A stretch of 64,000 nucleotides of DNA from Epiperipatus broadwayi (GCA_028023455.1 JAQFVV010000153.1:1620212-1684211); one strand, 5' to 3'. Positions 32,899 through 47,275 are shown, counted from the stretch's first letter. The notes: generated by a model not told the origin, from the sequence alone. Translations and numbers: made by a program.

Positions 32899-35800
32899 TA
32901 ACCTCCCCCCGTGCGTCCTCACCCCAAAATATACTGTTTATTACGAATATTCCGGGTTCTAGCTCAGTTAACAAATAAATAAATGAAATATTCAGCATTA
33001 ATTAAAATGATTACTAGCTCTAATTTTAAAATACAAATTCGATTCAATTTTAAAATGAATTAACAAATATTTATACTATTTTCATGAGACATGGAGTGAC
33101 AATACGGGGAACGAGATAGACTACATTGAGACATTATCCACACGATACTACCTCAATGGCATAAGAACACTATCCCCTCTTTTTTACTATACCAAATAAC
33201 TAACTCATAGTATTCTTACGACTTTCTAAGCTCTATGCACTATGATTAAAATAATAATCATATCTTAATCTTCTTTATAACAAGAATCTAGCTCAATTAA
33301 ATAAAATGAAGTAAAATAAAATAAAATCTCAGGTTCATAAATTGTATTCTAACTAATTTAAAATTACGGTAGTAAAATATGAAAAGGGAATTTTATGTCA
33401 TAATCTACTACACAACAACTAACAATAATAAAATAATAATAACAATAATAATATAATATAATCTTATTTCTTCCTAAAATGAAATAAATAAATATGTACG
33501 TGGTAGTATTTTAATAATCTGACAACAGAATACGTGTGGCAACATTAGCATATAATTTAATGTAATATTGTGGCAACCGACTTATGACCAATAAATAATA
33601 TAAAATTATGATCTTTTAATTTTAACATACCAATAAATTCTCAAAATTATTATAACACTTTTATGTTTACCTTTTGTGCAAAACTTATATGTCTGTTTCA
33701 ATTATAAATGTATCGTGATTTCATGCATCCATGTGGAGAAATAACAACTCGGACACAAAAACTTTAGAACAAATTTAAAACAAAGTTTATTAACAACATA
33801 AATAAATTAACAATATTTTTACACTATATACATTGGATATCCCTTACTCTCATATCTCAACTTAGTTTATTAGTTTATAAAATGAAATCAAAATATTATT
33901 TACTTTTCCTAGTTAAATCTTATTTTTTTAACACTTAAGAAAATACAGTATTATTACTTGATTTATTATTATGGTTAGCTTATTACAAAATGCATTTCTT
34001 ATATGATTATCACAAACACTTTTCATCCCTAATATTATTAAAATTACATTTTTTACAAAATTTACATTCGTAATAAAATTCTACAAAATAACAAAATTTA
34101 GTTTCATATTGGTTGTATGGAATCTTACAAAGTCAAAACATTGTTCTACATTCGGTATTAGGTTTTTATTGTTCATTATCCGATGTTTATTAATCCTAAT
34201 ATTCTCATTCAAGCCTTACTTCGGATGATATAATTACAACTATTAATATACCATGCACAAGTATATGTTTATTGTACATTATTGGACTATTTTCTTAATA
34301 AATATGCAATACTTATTTTCTAAATATTATTAAAAAATTCATTCAAATTTTATTATCACTTTTAAAATACTTGGTTTAGATTTCTTTTCAAAATCTTATA
34401 TTCATTTCTGAATTAATTTTTACAATGTATTATATGATTCTTTCTCTCTTTATGATATTTTGGACTTTCAATTTTAAAGTTACACAATTCTATACATTCA
34501 AGCAAATAAACTATTCTTACACAAACGATAACATATCTTCAGTTCTATTTTATTCATTATTTATTTGAAAATATCTTTCTGACCGATGCAGATTCATGAA
34601 ATAAGGATAGCGAAGATAGATGCATAGGATCACAATACAACTAGAATATTACTCATCATATATCTTGACAATCATGGCACAGTGAATTAAAAGACACTAT
34701 AGAGGAGTGACCTTTACCTGTCTACCAACCTCTATCATAGTAACGATGCTAAAGCTATTTCTTCAGCTTTATTATAACATCAAAAGTTTAAAGATATGCA
34801 AAAACACTGTCCAAACCATATGTGTTCAGTCATAGGGCTTAGTTAACTATACTGAAATCACACAAAACTAAATATGATCCAAATCCTTTATTTTTCCTAT
34901 TTCTTAAAAAAAAACATCATCTTGGTTTCCTCTCCACTAGTACTTCCAAGTCACTATCCGATCTTATTTCTCAAGATTTTTTCTATACTGTACATCGACA
35001 AATACATATCTGCATTACTAACAATAATAAAATTCATTTATTTTAAAACTATTCCACTGTTCTATAAGAAAATCTTTTTACTACTTTCCTCCGTATATTT
35101 AATCATATACAAACTATTTAAATATCTGAATACTTTATCACATGAAAGTTCAAAAGAATCACACAATTGTTCTGTTAAATTATATTATTAATATACTTTA
35201 AATAAATTATTGCATGCATATTCTGAATTACTCCTATCTCATTATATGTTAAAAATGTTGTATAAAATGTGTACATATAATTTAAACTTTCACACTTCAT
35301 TCTTAGGTCAATAGATGATCCAAAAAAAATTATGCATTATAAATAACTACTAAAATTACCAAAACGACCTTTATCTCCTCGATCGTGTTCCGTAGGCTTC
35401 ACCATCCATTTGATCCTTGTAGATATAAGATTCACATCCATACACTTTATTTTTAAACAATATTTCTATAATTTTATCAAGCTATTATATTTAAATTTTA
35501 ATATTACTAAATTTATGTTTATATGTTTTCCCTAATCTCACATAACATTTTATATTTTAAAATAAATTAGTAAAAAATATTTAAACTATATTTACTGTAC
35601 TTCTTTATCAAACTTTCTTGAAAACCGTTCATACTAAAGCTAAAAAAAAAATGTTTATTATTTCTTCTTCAGTCACTTCTTGTTCAATTTTAAGGTAAAA
35701 CAATTATTGCTCTGTTTAATAATATTCATATATGACAATCCTTGGTTTTTTTTTATAATATTTAATACAATTATTAATTATGATATTAGTTAATCCCGTA

Positions 35801-37509
35801 AAGAAAACGTCTACATATTCTCTTCTAATATTTTCTTGCTAATATTTTCTCCCACGCGACTTCTATGATGCATCTTCTAGGTACTTTGATTTAAATATTC
35901 AGTAAATTTTTCTGTCTCCATGGATCCATTTTCATTAAGTAATTTAAATTTATATTTTCCAAATCAAGCATTCCTCCAATGACCACTTTATAATATTTTT
36001 TAATTCCTCTTAGAGAAAGTTTTTCTATTCTTTTTTTTCACAAAAAAAATAATGACTCTTTCATATCATTATTCGGTAATTTTTTTTTTTTTTTTTTTAA
36101 AGTTCTGGTAACTATATACTTTGTAATGTTTCCTTTAAAAAGACAAACATTCTTTCTCCATTATAACTTTTACATAATTTTTTCCTTATGATATACGCAT
36201 CTTAATTTTTCCATAGAGAAGAATAAAAAAACTTCAGAGTAGCCTTTTAAAATTGTGCGTCATAATTTTTCCTGACGGCAAATAACTTCTCTTTTAAGTT
36301 TTCCGTATAATGTCCAAATTATATTCCTCTGAGTTACAATAATAAGTTTCTGGTTGAGCATAAATAAAGCTGTATCAAGGCACTTTACAAATATTTTTCC
36401 TTTATCATAACTTCTATATACTGTTTTCTGTAGTATTTCCATTTTACTGTAAGGTTTTGGCTAAACTTGAATAAAATATCCTGGTAAGAAAACTTTTAAA
36501 ATTAGCCCTCCATGTAAAGGCAGTTCAAAATATTATATTAAAAAAAAAACTTTTAAAACAAATACAAAATTTTAAAATTATATTACTTTTCTAGCTTACG
36601 ATCTTATACAGCTAAAAAATATGTTACTCCCTCCTTCACTTACACATTACTTTCTCCCGCTCCGTCTAATTCTTATATTTTGTCTGCTAAAATACCTCCG
36701 TTGATTGGTTAATGACTTTTTTAGCGCGAACAAATTTACACATTTTAGTTTTCTAATAGATTAAACCTTTTTAAAATAAAGAATTTATGACGTCATGTCT
36801 TAAATATTATTTAGAATGTATTTTTTAACTCAATTATAATTTTATCAAAATCATTTAAATTTTAAAACAATTATTAAAATAACATTTAATATTTCAACTT
36901 TTACTTTAACGATCATCGATAGCAATTATATTTAGCTTTATAATCCACAAACTTTATTATTATATTCTAACAAATGTGTGTGTGAAGGTATATAATATAC
37001 AGTCACATGATTACTAACTTTATCAGATGATTTTTTAATTTACGTCTCGGTCTAAATTACCAAAACTGATATATTTTATAAAAATTTGGAAAATAATTTT
37101 AAAATGTAGAACTAAATATAATTCTCACCATCCCAAAGTTTATTTTAAAATATATTAGATTAAATTTGAATATTAATTATAATTATAATATTACATATAG
37201 CGTTTATTTAATTTATTAGTTTTAAAATATTACAATTGGATTGTTAATATACTTTTAACTATTTATAGCTGTATTATTTTATATGGCCAGCTTTTACAAC
37301 CATATGCAAGGATATAATTAAGCTTTATTTAACTGTTTTCTTCTAAAATAATCCTTTACACTTTTATATACCAGGTATTTTCAGCCTTAAATTGTACTAT
37401 AAAATCTAATCGATCATACAATTATCAATATATTACACAAACGTATCTTAAAATTTAAAATTTTTTAGCAATTGACCATTCTACCTTATTATGACCTATA
37501 GATAAGGGC

Positions 37510-37510
<1 letters not shown>
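32896..37510. other. 4.6-kb AT-rich region without recognised gene
   Basis: No protein family was recognised in any frame. The frame at 34874-35191 (105 aa, plus) is hydrophobic and low-complexity, as expected from AT-rich DNA. A minus-strand stretch at about 35900-36450 has a run of lysine-rich frames (LYGKLKREVICRQEKL) broken by stops; it might be a decayed coding segment, but I cannot name it. Poly-T runs occur near 36080. The region may contain old unclassified transposons. Confidence 0.45.

Positions 37511-37544
<34 letters not shown>
37511..37544. repeat. (TA)n microsatellite
   Basis: About 34 bp of TA at the edge of an HH repeat, replacing the ribozyme end of that unit. Confidence 0.95.
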
Positions 37545-37546
<2 letters not shown>

Positions 37547-38075
37547 TCATGTGTATCAGTTGTATAATATGGAGTGCATAGCTGTAGGAAGCTTGAAAGT
37601 CTGAATTCAAATCCCTTCCAATTACAGTGGGTTTAGCAGAGTCAATACACTCAGCCTGTATTCTGCTCATCCCTCTTTTGTGTATTTAAAAGGATATATT
37701 AAAATCCTATATGAGGCATCAGAGTGGCCTGAAGTCAAAATGGGTATAACAATAATATTGGCAGCAAGAAGAGCTTCAAGTATTCCATTATTGGACTTTC
37801 AATGATGTAAATGGCTAAAGAGTTATAGATTGGAGAAGATTGAAGCTTACCCATTAAAGTTTGAAGATTTGTAATTTTAATATAAACTGAGCACTGATTG
37901 TATATATGTGTGGGTGATGGTGATCTGATGAGTTCTGCTTCAGAATGAAGTACATATATTGGAAATCATTTATCTTTTTCACATGTATGTGATCATGTGT
38001 GTCAGTTGTAAAATATGAAATGCATAGTTGTAGGAAGCTCAAAAGTCTGAGTTTAAGTCCATTTTAATTACATTA
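37545..38075 (+). repeat. HH repeat array, sense orientation, about 1.2 units
   Basis: GGAAGCTTGAAAGTCTGAAT at 37588 and GGAAGCTCAAAAGTCTGAGT at 38034 mark successive units about 446 bp apart. The units include the CACTCAGCCTGTATTCTGCT and CATTAAAGTTTGAAG segments shared with other loci. The ribozyme of the complete unit lies at about 37915-37975. Confidence 0.85.
37915..37975 (+). pseudogene. Damaged hammerhead, HH repeat
   Basis: CTGATGA and a perfect stem II (GTTCTG-CTT-CAGAAT, a compensated variant) are kept. However, GAAA is GAAG, and the CCAA half of stem I is deleted, joining GAT directly to CTGATGA. Confidence 0.65.
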
Positions 38076-38207
38076 ACTTTAATATAAACAATATGCTTAT
38101 ATTTGAATTATATATATATAATTATAAAAGATTTGAACTCAGACATTCAAGCTCCCTTCAGCTATCCAATCTTATATGACTGATACTCATTGTCACACAT
38201 GTAAAAA

Positions 38208-38273
38208 ATATAAATGATTTCCAATATACTTATTTCATGCTGAACCAGCACTCATCAGTTAGATCAGATTATC
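38208..38273 (-). ncRNA. Hammerhead ribozyme, HH repeat unit 1 (intact core)
   Basis: Minus strand: stem I strand GATAATCTGATCTAA; CTGATGA; stem II GTGCTG-GTT-CAGCAT (five Watson-Crick pairs plus a G-U); GAAA; helix III TAAGTA with short pairing; TA cleavage context; then TTGGAAATC. Stem I pairs CTAA with TTGG (one G-U). Expected cleavage is between 38225 and 38224. All invariant core residues are present. It is a type I hammerhead with a minimal helix III, like those of Penelope-like elements and retrozymes. Structure deduced by eye. Confidence 0.75.
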
Positions 38274-38666
38274 ATTTCCCACACACATATATATAATCAG
38301 TTCTTGGTTTATATTTAAATAGCAAATTTTCAAACTTTAATGAACAGACTTACATCTACTCTACCTTTAAATTCTTCAACCATTCATACCATTGAAAATC
38401 ACAATGGAATGCCAAAAATTTCTTGATGATGCCAATGTTATTGTCATGGCCCTTGTTGGCTTAAGTCACTCTGAGACTTTGTCCATTTAAATAGTGAAGA
38501 GAGATAGGAAGAATAAGGCTGAATCTGTAATATTTAAATACAAATATATTTTACATGCCTGGAGTTTAGATATAATTTTAGGGGATTTGAATCCAGACTT
38601 TCAAACTCCCTTTGGTCTCTATCTATCTCATACAAGTGATACACGTGACCACACACATGTGAAAAA

Positions 38667-38731
38667 GATAAATGATCTCCAATATGCATGTTTCATGCTG
38701 AACCAGCACTCATCAGTTGGGTCTAATCATC
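38667..38731 (-). ncRNA. Hammerhead ribozyme, HH repeat unit 2 (intact core)
   Basis: Minus strand: GATGATTAGACCCAA; CTGATGA; stem II GTGCTG-GTT-CAGCAT; GAAA; CATGCA; TA; TTGGAGATCATTTATC. Stem I pairs CCAA with TTGG, then ATGAT with ATCAT across an internal loop. Expected cleavage is between 38683 and 38682, exactly 458 nt from the site in unit 1. Helix III is weaker here (C opposite A at its second pair). Confidence 0.75.
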
Positions 38732-39021
38732 TCCAACATGTACATATATATAATCAGTGCTCGATTTGTATTTAGATAGCAAATTTTTAAACTTTAGTAA
38801 ACAGGCTTCAATCTACTCCACCCTACAAATCTTCAGCCAACCATAACCATTGAAAATTGATGATGGGATGCCAAAAACCCCTTGATGATGCCAATATTAT
38901 TGTCTTGCTCTTGTTGACTTTAATCCCCTCTGACCCCTCATGTATATGACCTTGTCCCTTTAAATACACAGAAGAGAAATTGGCAGGATACAGGCTGGAT
39001 CTGTAATATTTAAATACAGAT

Positions 39022-39225
39022 ATACTTTATATACCTGGAATTTAGATGTAATTATAGGGATTTGAATCCAGACTTTCAAGCTCCCATTAGCTATCCATTT
39101 ATCTTTTTCACATACGTGTGGTCATGTGAATCGGTTGTATTAGATTGGATAGCTGAAGGGAGCTTGAAAATCTGGCTTCAAATCCTCTATAATCACATCT
39201 AAACCCCAAGCATATAAAGTATATA
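39022..39225. repeat. HH repeat, hairpin end of the array
   Basis: The third unit runs only to AGCTATCC (about 39098) and is followed within about 45 bp by its own complement (GGATAGCTGAAGGGAGCTTG from 39154). The arms, about 75 bp, extend outward to TTTATATACC and GCATATAAAG. This repeats the antisense-to-sense switch seen at 10.6, 32.77 and 43.5 kb. Confidence 0.82.
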
Positions 39226-39954
39226 TTATTTAAATATATATATATACTTACTTTATACGCAATAATTTTCAGCAATCACTTTTCATAATGATTATTAATC
39301 ATTTTTGTTAGATTAAAAACGATTATACTTTATTTAAGATTAGATATAATTTTTAAATTTAATAAAGTTTTAATATATTTATAATTTACTAAATATTTAC
39401 AACCATATGTTGAAATGCAAAATCTTAATTTTAATTATAATTGGTTGAAATATATATATATGAAGACACATAATTGTGCTGGTATACAAATATACACGTG
39501 TATACTGTATATTCGTTCGTATATATTAGTTATTGTAGTAGCAAATTATAATTCATTGTATCCTTAAATTCTTTGCAAATGATATGGGTTTTCATTTTAA
39601 TTTGACAATAAAGAACTTGCTTAAAAAATAATTAATATTATTATCATTTACATTTAATGTAGATCTACCCCCCCCCCTCCATATTTTTTCCTTTTTATAT
39701 AATTATTTTATTATTTATTTTAATTATCGTGCATGAAATAGAGTAAACTCTGTTGATAGTGGACAAACAGGAAAAGACAAAAAAAAATTATAGTTGTTTG
39801 TTTACCATTCGCTTAAAATTAAAATAAATCCTGATATAAAATTAAGATAATTTTTTTTAAAAAAAAACTTTGTTAGTTTTCGCTTTTTTTTTTTTTTTTT
39901 TAATACACTTCAACGAAATATCTGTGCATAACGTATTATACTATAAATATTTTC
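39226..39954. other. AT-rich spacer
   Basis: No gene recognised. A poly-C run sits near 39670 and a poly-T run near 39885. Confidence 0.4.
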
Positions 39955-40690
39955 TGGAATAAAATGGAAGGCGAGTAGAAATAAATGAACATTATTTAAG
40001 TCGTCTACAATGCTTCAGAACTTCAGGATATGTTGTAAGTCTTATCAGATGAAAATAAAAAGGACTAAATAATGTTAAGTAGATTTTCTCAGAAGAAAAA
40101 AATAAAAATTGATAATATGTATTAAAACAATTATTAATACAGACAGAATCATAATCGATCAAATTAATCATAGAATTAAACTTGGATGGAGTACTTTTCG
40201 TAAAAATGACTATATTAAAAGGAAATATTGTGTTTGAAAAGAAAACGTTTTAATAAATATATTTTATCGGTTCTAACTTATGAATATGAAACTTGGGTTC
40301 TTGACAGAAAAGCAATACAGAAACTTCAGCTCACTCACTAAAGTATGTGAAATGGATGTTAGGAATAAAAAAAAAAAGATCGTGAATAAAATACATAGAT
40401 CAGGGAATAAACAGGTCACCACTGATATCATTGATCTTAAGAGACTGAAATGAAGCTGGAATGGGTTTACTGTTAAAAGAGATTGTAATGGATGCACAAT
40501 AAAAGTTCTAAATTGGATCCCAGTAATTGTAAAAGATAAAAAAAAAAGAGATCACATGTGATGTGTATAGATAAAATAAGCAAATTTTCTGGTGATCTAT
40601 GGAAAAGAAATGCTAGAAATTGAAAAAACTGGATTAAACTTGGAGAGACATTTTTCATCCTACAGTGGATCGAAGATGATTTAAAGTGTC
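39955..40690 (+). mobile_element. RTE-type LINE, copy G (3' fragment)
   Basis: Begins in the late reverse transcriptase (GGAATAAAATGGAAGGCGAG). It retains the TTTTCTCAGAAGAAAAAAAT motif D region, the NHRIKLGWSTF segment, and the 3' end TTTCATCCTACAGTGGATCG. It has a deletion across motif C. Non-functional. Confidence 0.8.
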
Positions 40691-43032
40691 AATTAATAGC
40701 AAAAGTATTCATTAACAATGCATATTAACAATGTCATTTTATTTTATATGAAAGCAGTGGATTTTTTATATAAATTACATATATGCATGTGTTTCTATGT
40801 GCTTTAATTCAGTAAAGAGAGAGAGACTATGGGGGGGGGGGGATGATAAGAAAGCAATTTTATGATGTTGAATATATTATCAATATTTAAGCATATGTTA
40901 AAATTTTGATGTAAAATATGAGCGTGTACATACACGCATATATATAATTTTTATTGATTATAGCAAAATATATATAGTGTTAAGATAATAGCAATCAGTG
41001 TTACTGCTTCATCGTAGTACTTATGTCGGTTAGGTACCTGCTATCAGCAAAAAGCAACATGTGTACTATCACTGAATACTAATAAATAGAGCTGGTCCAA
41101 GTGTTTTTGATGCTTACTTATCTATAAATGGCTTTCCTTTTATTACTAGATACCTTATGCAAAGAATAACTTGCATATATACATGAGACAACCCTAAATC
41201 AACACATAATACCTCTGGTTAAAATAATTGATAAATAGTTATCTTTAAATGATAATGATTGTGGCATCCCTAAATTTTTGTATTCTAGTGACTGCCTAAT
41301 GTACCTATAACTGAAACTATTTTTGCTAACAGAGAAATAAAAAATAACGAATATAAACAACATAAAAAGGTAAAAAATATAGTACATTCTTTGAGATAAA
41401 TTAGTGTGAGGCAGATTTTTTTCCCCTGAAAACTGTAGATAATTTGAAAAACTATTAAATAAAATTATAATTAAAATTTCGTAAAATTAAAAATTATACC
41501 GAATTGATTTTTAATACAAAAATATAAAAAAATTGCAGGCAATAGTATTGCTGAAATCAAGCCTCTATTAACCAGCATCACACTTTTGATATTCTTAAGT
41601 AAAAATTCATTTCAAGTGTTGATTTGTTGACCTATCAACATAATATTACTTAAATTGCATTAACATCCAACACAATTTAGAAAGCAACAATCAAAACCTA
41701 GTTGAGACATTTTTTACATATCTTTTTTTTTTCCAAAATATGCATATGCATTTAAAAATATTGCCTAGATTATACAGAACTACGCTAAGTTCTCTCATTG
41801 GATCAGGTTGAGTGCTGAGATCAGAATTGCGACTATTTCCAATTTCTTAATAATTTATTCGGCCATATTTTAAAATTACAGCATAAACTTAAACGAGTTC
41901 TTTACGTCAAGATTATACAGCTAAAGGATATTACACATTAGGGTTATATTTTCCAACAAAAATAGTAATAATTTCTCCAGACAAATAAAAAACTCTTAAT
42001 CAACAATAGTATTGATATAAGCATTGGCATAGAAACAGATAATTTATATAATAATTCTGTCAATGCTTGCATATTCAATGGCCTAAGAACAGCTGATTCT
42101 GTGGTCGTTTTAATTATATTATACAATATAAACGAATAGCTTAAAAGTATTCAATACTGTTTTGATTATAAGCTTCGCTTTTCCAAATACATAACTTTAA
42201 AATTTAGCTCTGAAAGTAGTATTTAATTAATCTCAGTTTTAATCCATTAATAGTAACTATTTATATGACGAGTATGTATTTTTTTAATTTTTTTAATGAA
42301 TCGTTATTGTTTGGATTTAAAATTATTATTTCAAATTTCTTCAACGTACCACATTTTCAGAAACAACTTTATTTTAATCTGAAAAGATGTAATAATGAAA
42401 ATATTTTTATTGCTACAAAAAATTGTGTGTAACATTTAATTCTCAACTTTATCATTTCCTTTAAAAAGTAGTTGAATATTTTTTTGTTTTTGTTTTTTTG
42501 TTGTTTTTTTTTTGTTTTTTTTAAGCAATTAACATTTGACTTAACAATTAAAAGTAAAACAATAGCAGTTTATTTCCTTTTTTTTTTTTTATTGATATTT
42601 AATAAATCTAAAAGTCAAAAAAAAATTTAATTTTATTTCCAGAAATTTTAAGTAAAAAAAAAAAAATAGGTGAAAACTGAATTTATAGCATTCTACATAT
42701 ATAGGAAGAGTGAAAATGCCATTATTTATTAATAATAGTGCATTGAATGTTTTACTGCGCTTCCGTTCTTATTTTATTCGTTAGTTATATAATTAGATAT
42801 TCACTTACTACTGCTGAATTTGTGATTAAGGGAGCTATCTATAAAAAAAATAATCAACGTTTTTGCTTATATATTCTAAGCTCCTTAAAACAAATCCAAA
42901 TTTTGTGTCTTCTTCTATACAATGAAATGAAAGAAAGTATTATTCAGAAATATTACCAAATTCACCACTTCTTTTATTTTGCTGTAATATCATATATAAA
43001 TATAATTTATCCACTACTTTAAACACTTTTTA
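40691..43032. other. AT-rich region, nothing recognised
   Basis: No gene recognised. It contains a G run at about 40831-40841 and T-rich runs at 42480-42590. The plus-strand frame at 42747-43022 is hydrophobic and low-complexity, without family resemblance. Confidence 0.42.
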
Positions 43033-43212
43033 GCAAAAACCTTTTATGGACCTATATTACGTTTCGATTGTTCTACAGCCTTCTTCAGAGCCATTTTTAA
43101 GTGGTTCTATTAAGTGACTCTGAAAAAGTATGCAGTACAGTTAAAACATAATATAGGTCAATAAAAGCAGGACAGTTGAAATGTAATATAGGTCAATAAA
43201 AGGTTTTTGTAA
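43033..43212. repeat. Fold-back element with hammerhead-like motif
   Basis: The outer arms CAAAAACCTTTTATGGACCT and its near complement at 43180-43212 (AGGTCAATAAAAGGTTTTTG) enclose about 120 bp. The inner half TAATATAGGTCAATAAAAG occurs twice on the right side, about 40 bp apart. On the minus strand at about 43058-43103, CTGAAGAAGGCTGTAGAACAATC is followed by GAAACG, a degenerate hammerhead-like string of the sort found at Penelope-like element ends. Confidence 0.7.
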
Positions 43213-43423
43213 AAAATATTCACAGTAATGGATAATACAAGAAAGTGTTATTATTATTACAAATGAAAAATCTGAAACTGATATTAAACAAAGATGTATT
43301 CCAGTTCCAATGTTGTTTTTTTACTATAATAATCTTTGGAACTAATTTAGACAGTTTAATAAAGCAATTATCAAGATGAGGTAAAGAGTTGATAATGGAT
43401 TTTCTTAATTAAATAGATAAGGG

Positions 43424-43865
43424 TTTGAGCTCAGACTTTCACATGACCTCAACTATCCACACTATCTTATACTGCTGTCACACTTGATCACACACATTCG
43501 TATATTAAAAATATAGTGCTGTAAGATCTGCCCATCTATCGTATATGTATGTAAATGGATTATGTCCTGTACATGAGGGGTCAGAGTTACTTATGGTCAT
43601 CATGGGTAGGATGAGAAGGTTGGCACCAATGTGGGCTTTGAGCATTCCATCATCAGATTTTCAATGAAATGGATGGCTGAAGAGTTGTGGGATGGAGTGC
43701 ATTAAAGTGTGTCCATTAAAGTATGAAGGTTGGTAGTATTAATATAAGCTGAGCATTGATTGTATATGTGTGTGGAGATGATAATCTGGGCCAAATGACG
43801 AGTGCTGGTTTAGCATGAAATACTTATATTGGTGATTAGTTATCTTTTCAACATGTGAGTTTAGG
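43424..43865 (+). repeat. HH repeat, inverted composite
   Basis: 43424-43500 is antisense (TTTGAGCTCAGACTTTCACA). 43520-43865 is sense, with TACATGAGGGGTCAGAGT and the ribozyme segment. The switch point lies near 43510. Confidence 0.83.
43779..43846 (+). pseudogene. Degenerate hammerhead, HH repeat
   Basis: GGCCAA, then ATGACGA in place of CTGATGA (C3 and U7 changed), a stem II GTGCTG-GTT-TAGCAT that still pairs, GAAA, TACTTATA and TTGG. Inactive by its core changes. Confidence 0.7.
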
Positions 43866-44790
43866 TATGAAAAGTCTGTACTGTAGAAAAAATGTATATA
43901 TTAATTAATAGATTAAAAGTAAAAACAAAAACTTCATCTTGTTAGATTCTGGAATTTACAGTATGTTAGTGATTGGACTGTTTTTATTAATTTGGCTATT
44001 TTTATCAATTCAAAAACGATATACAGAATATACTTAATGCTTTAAAAAATAATATAGAGAGATTTTGTTTTAATAATGTTTAATAAATTAAAGTCCTTTA
44101 TCAGCTAGTGATTGTAAAAAGTCTTCTGCAACTTTAGTTTGGATGATTATTACCTTGAGAATGTAAATCATTTTAAATATGTAATAGTTTTTATGTAGAA
44201 AAATTAATTTAAATGTTGAGTTGAAACACAAACTCTAATATTCATCTGTTGTATATACTAAGTTAAAATATAGGGTTTTATCACAGAGAAAAATTATTGA
44301 ATGTAAACTAGCAGCAATAGAAGTATTTTACCTATTTTATTGTCTGAAAGTGAGACTTTGTCTTTCTATCCACACTTAATTTATAATGACATAAAAAATA
44401 TCATTTAAGAATAATAAGATTTAAAATTATATAAATACAATAGAAAGATCATAAGACCAATAAACATATTAATCATTTTTTTGGATTTGATACCATAGAG
44501 ATACTATTGTAAAATCACAATAAATGAACAATACAAAATTATCTAAAAATATATCTTATAACAAAATTAGAGCAGATGATGTTTACTTTAGAAAAATTAA
44601 TTCACTAACATTTTTTAAAAAAGTACAATATTTATTGTTTTCATTAGAAAGATATATTTGAGGATAAAATACAATGGAGACTGTAATTATATAAGGTTTT
44701 GAAGTTATTCAGATATTTTAAAAGGATTTTTGCAAAAGAAATCAAAATACAGCATTCTGTATTTGACAGTGATCACAAAGCTCATCCCTA
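43866..44790. other. AT-rich spacer
   Basis: Nothing recognised. Confidence 0.4.
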
Positions 44791-44806
44791 GATGATGATG
44801 ATGATG

Positions 44807-44866
<60 letters not shown>
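44791..44866. repeat. (GAT)n(TAT)n microsatellite
   Basis: Six GAT repeats pass into about nineteen ATT repeats. A minus-strand frame through it gives only asparagine and histidine runs and is not a gene. Confidence 0.97.
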
Positions 44867-44868
<2 letters not shown>

Positions 44869-44992
44869 TCTTTCTCTCTTCTGGAGTTGTAATGACCATA
44901 CTCATTTGTAAGTAGCTGATAGTGACAATGATGTTATGGTGAGCTACAGATAGACAAGCAGACAGACAGAATTATGGGTAGACAGACAGACA

Positions 44993-46530
<1,538 letters not shown>

Positions 46531-47275
46531 TGCTACAAATCCGGTAAATTTGCACATTCAACTTAGCATTTGTGGTAGCAATTTACTTTTAATTTGAAAT
46601 ATTATATATAAGTACAGTACTTAATATTACATGACATTATTAAAAGTCAATCTCAGTTTAAAAATAAATTATATTACAAAAATCTATTTATATATGAAAC
46701 TCTATCTACTATTTTAGCATGGTTAACAAGTATTTAGACCTAGACCTTAAATATATCTGATGAAACACATACAGAATTATCAGCTTGTTTATTTTACATT
46801 AAGTTTATATCTAATAAATTAGAGCAACATTCAACTGACAAAGTTATTGGTGTAACTTTGTCAATTACATTGATATCAAAATTATATAATATTTGTCTTT
46901 TAACAGAATGGCACTTGTAAGTGAGTAGATGAAAGTTTGTTCAGATAGATAAAGCAAATGCCCAATAATATTTTATATGTAATTAATATCTGAGTTAACT
47001 AATATGATTAATTCAGGGGCAAATTTAAATTTTTAAATATCTTTGAAAAAGTTTGTTTTTTGATTTTAAAAAAAGTAGCTATAGATTTAATTTAGCTTTA
47101 AATTTTAAATATGTACTAGAAAGACTAAAATGTACTCAGCTTTTGCAAATATGCTAGAACAGTTATAAATATATATATTATTGTTTTTTATGCTAGTTTC
47201 TACATAACATAGATTTTATTAAGAGATTTGCATAGATGAAATAATCATGTGACAAAATTTAATACATTTTTATAG
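46531..47275. other. AT-rich spacer
   Basis: Nothing recognised. Confidence 0.4.

Larger units (their letters stand above)
38100..39110 (-). repeat. HH repeat tandem array, antisense, two full units plus a partial
   Basis: Units start at TTTGAACTCAGACATTCAAG (38128), TTTGAATCCAGACTTTCAAA (38586) and TTTGAATCCAGACTTTCAAG (39060), so the period is about 460-475 bp. Each full unit has, in plus order: the start segment, the complement of the ribozyme, ATAATCAGTnCT, a CTTCAATCTACTCCACC-like segment, the GATGCCAATnTTATTGTC segment, and CATTTAAATA…GAAGAG before the next start. Divergence between units is moderate, so this is an old or actively diverging tandem. Confidence 0.88.

Noticed and set aside
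34874-35191. 105-aa plus-strand frame as a membrane protein gene
   Set aside because: The composition is what AT-rich random sequence gives (F, I, L, Y, K). There is no recognisable family, no codon structure and no repeat context.
36260-36442. 60-aa minus-strand frame LYGKLKREVICRQEKL
   Set aside because: It looks slightly protein-like and continues past stops, but I could not match it to any family, so it is mentioned only as a possible decayed segment.
44705-44905. Frame with a long asparagine and histidine run
   Set aside because: Translation of an ATT/ATG microsatellite without any flanking domain.
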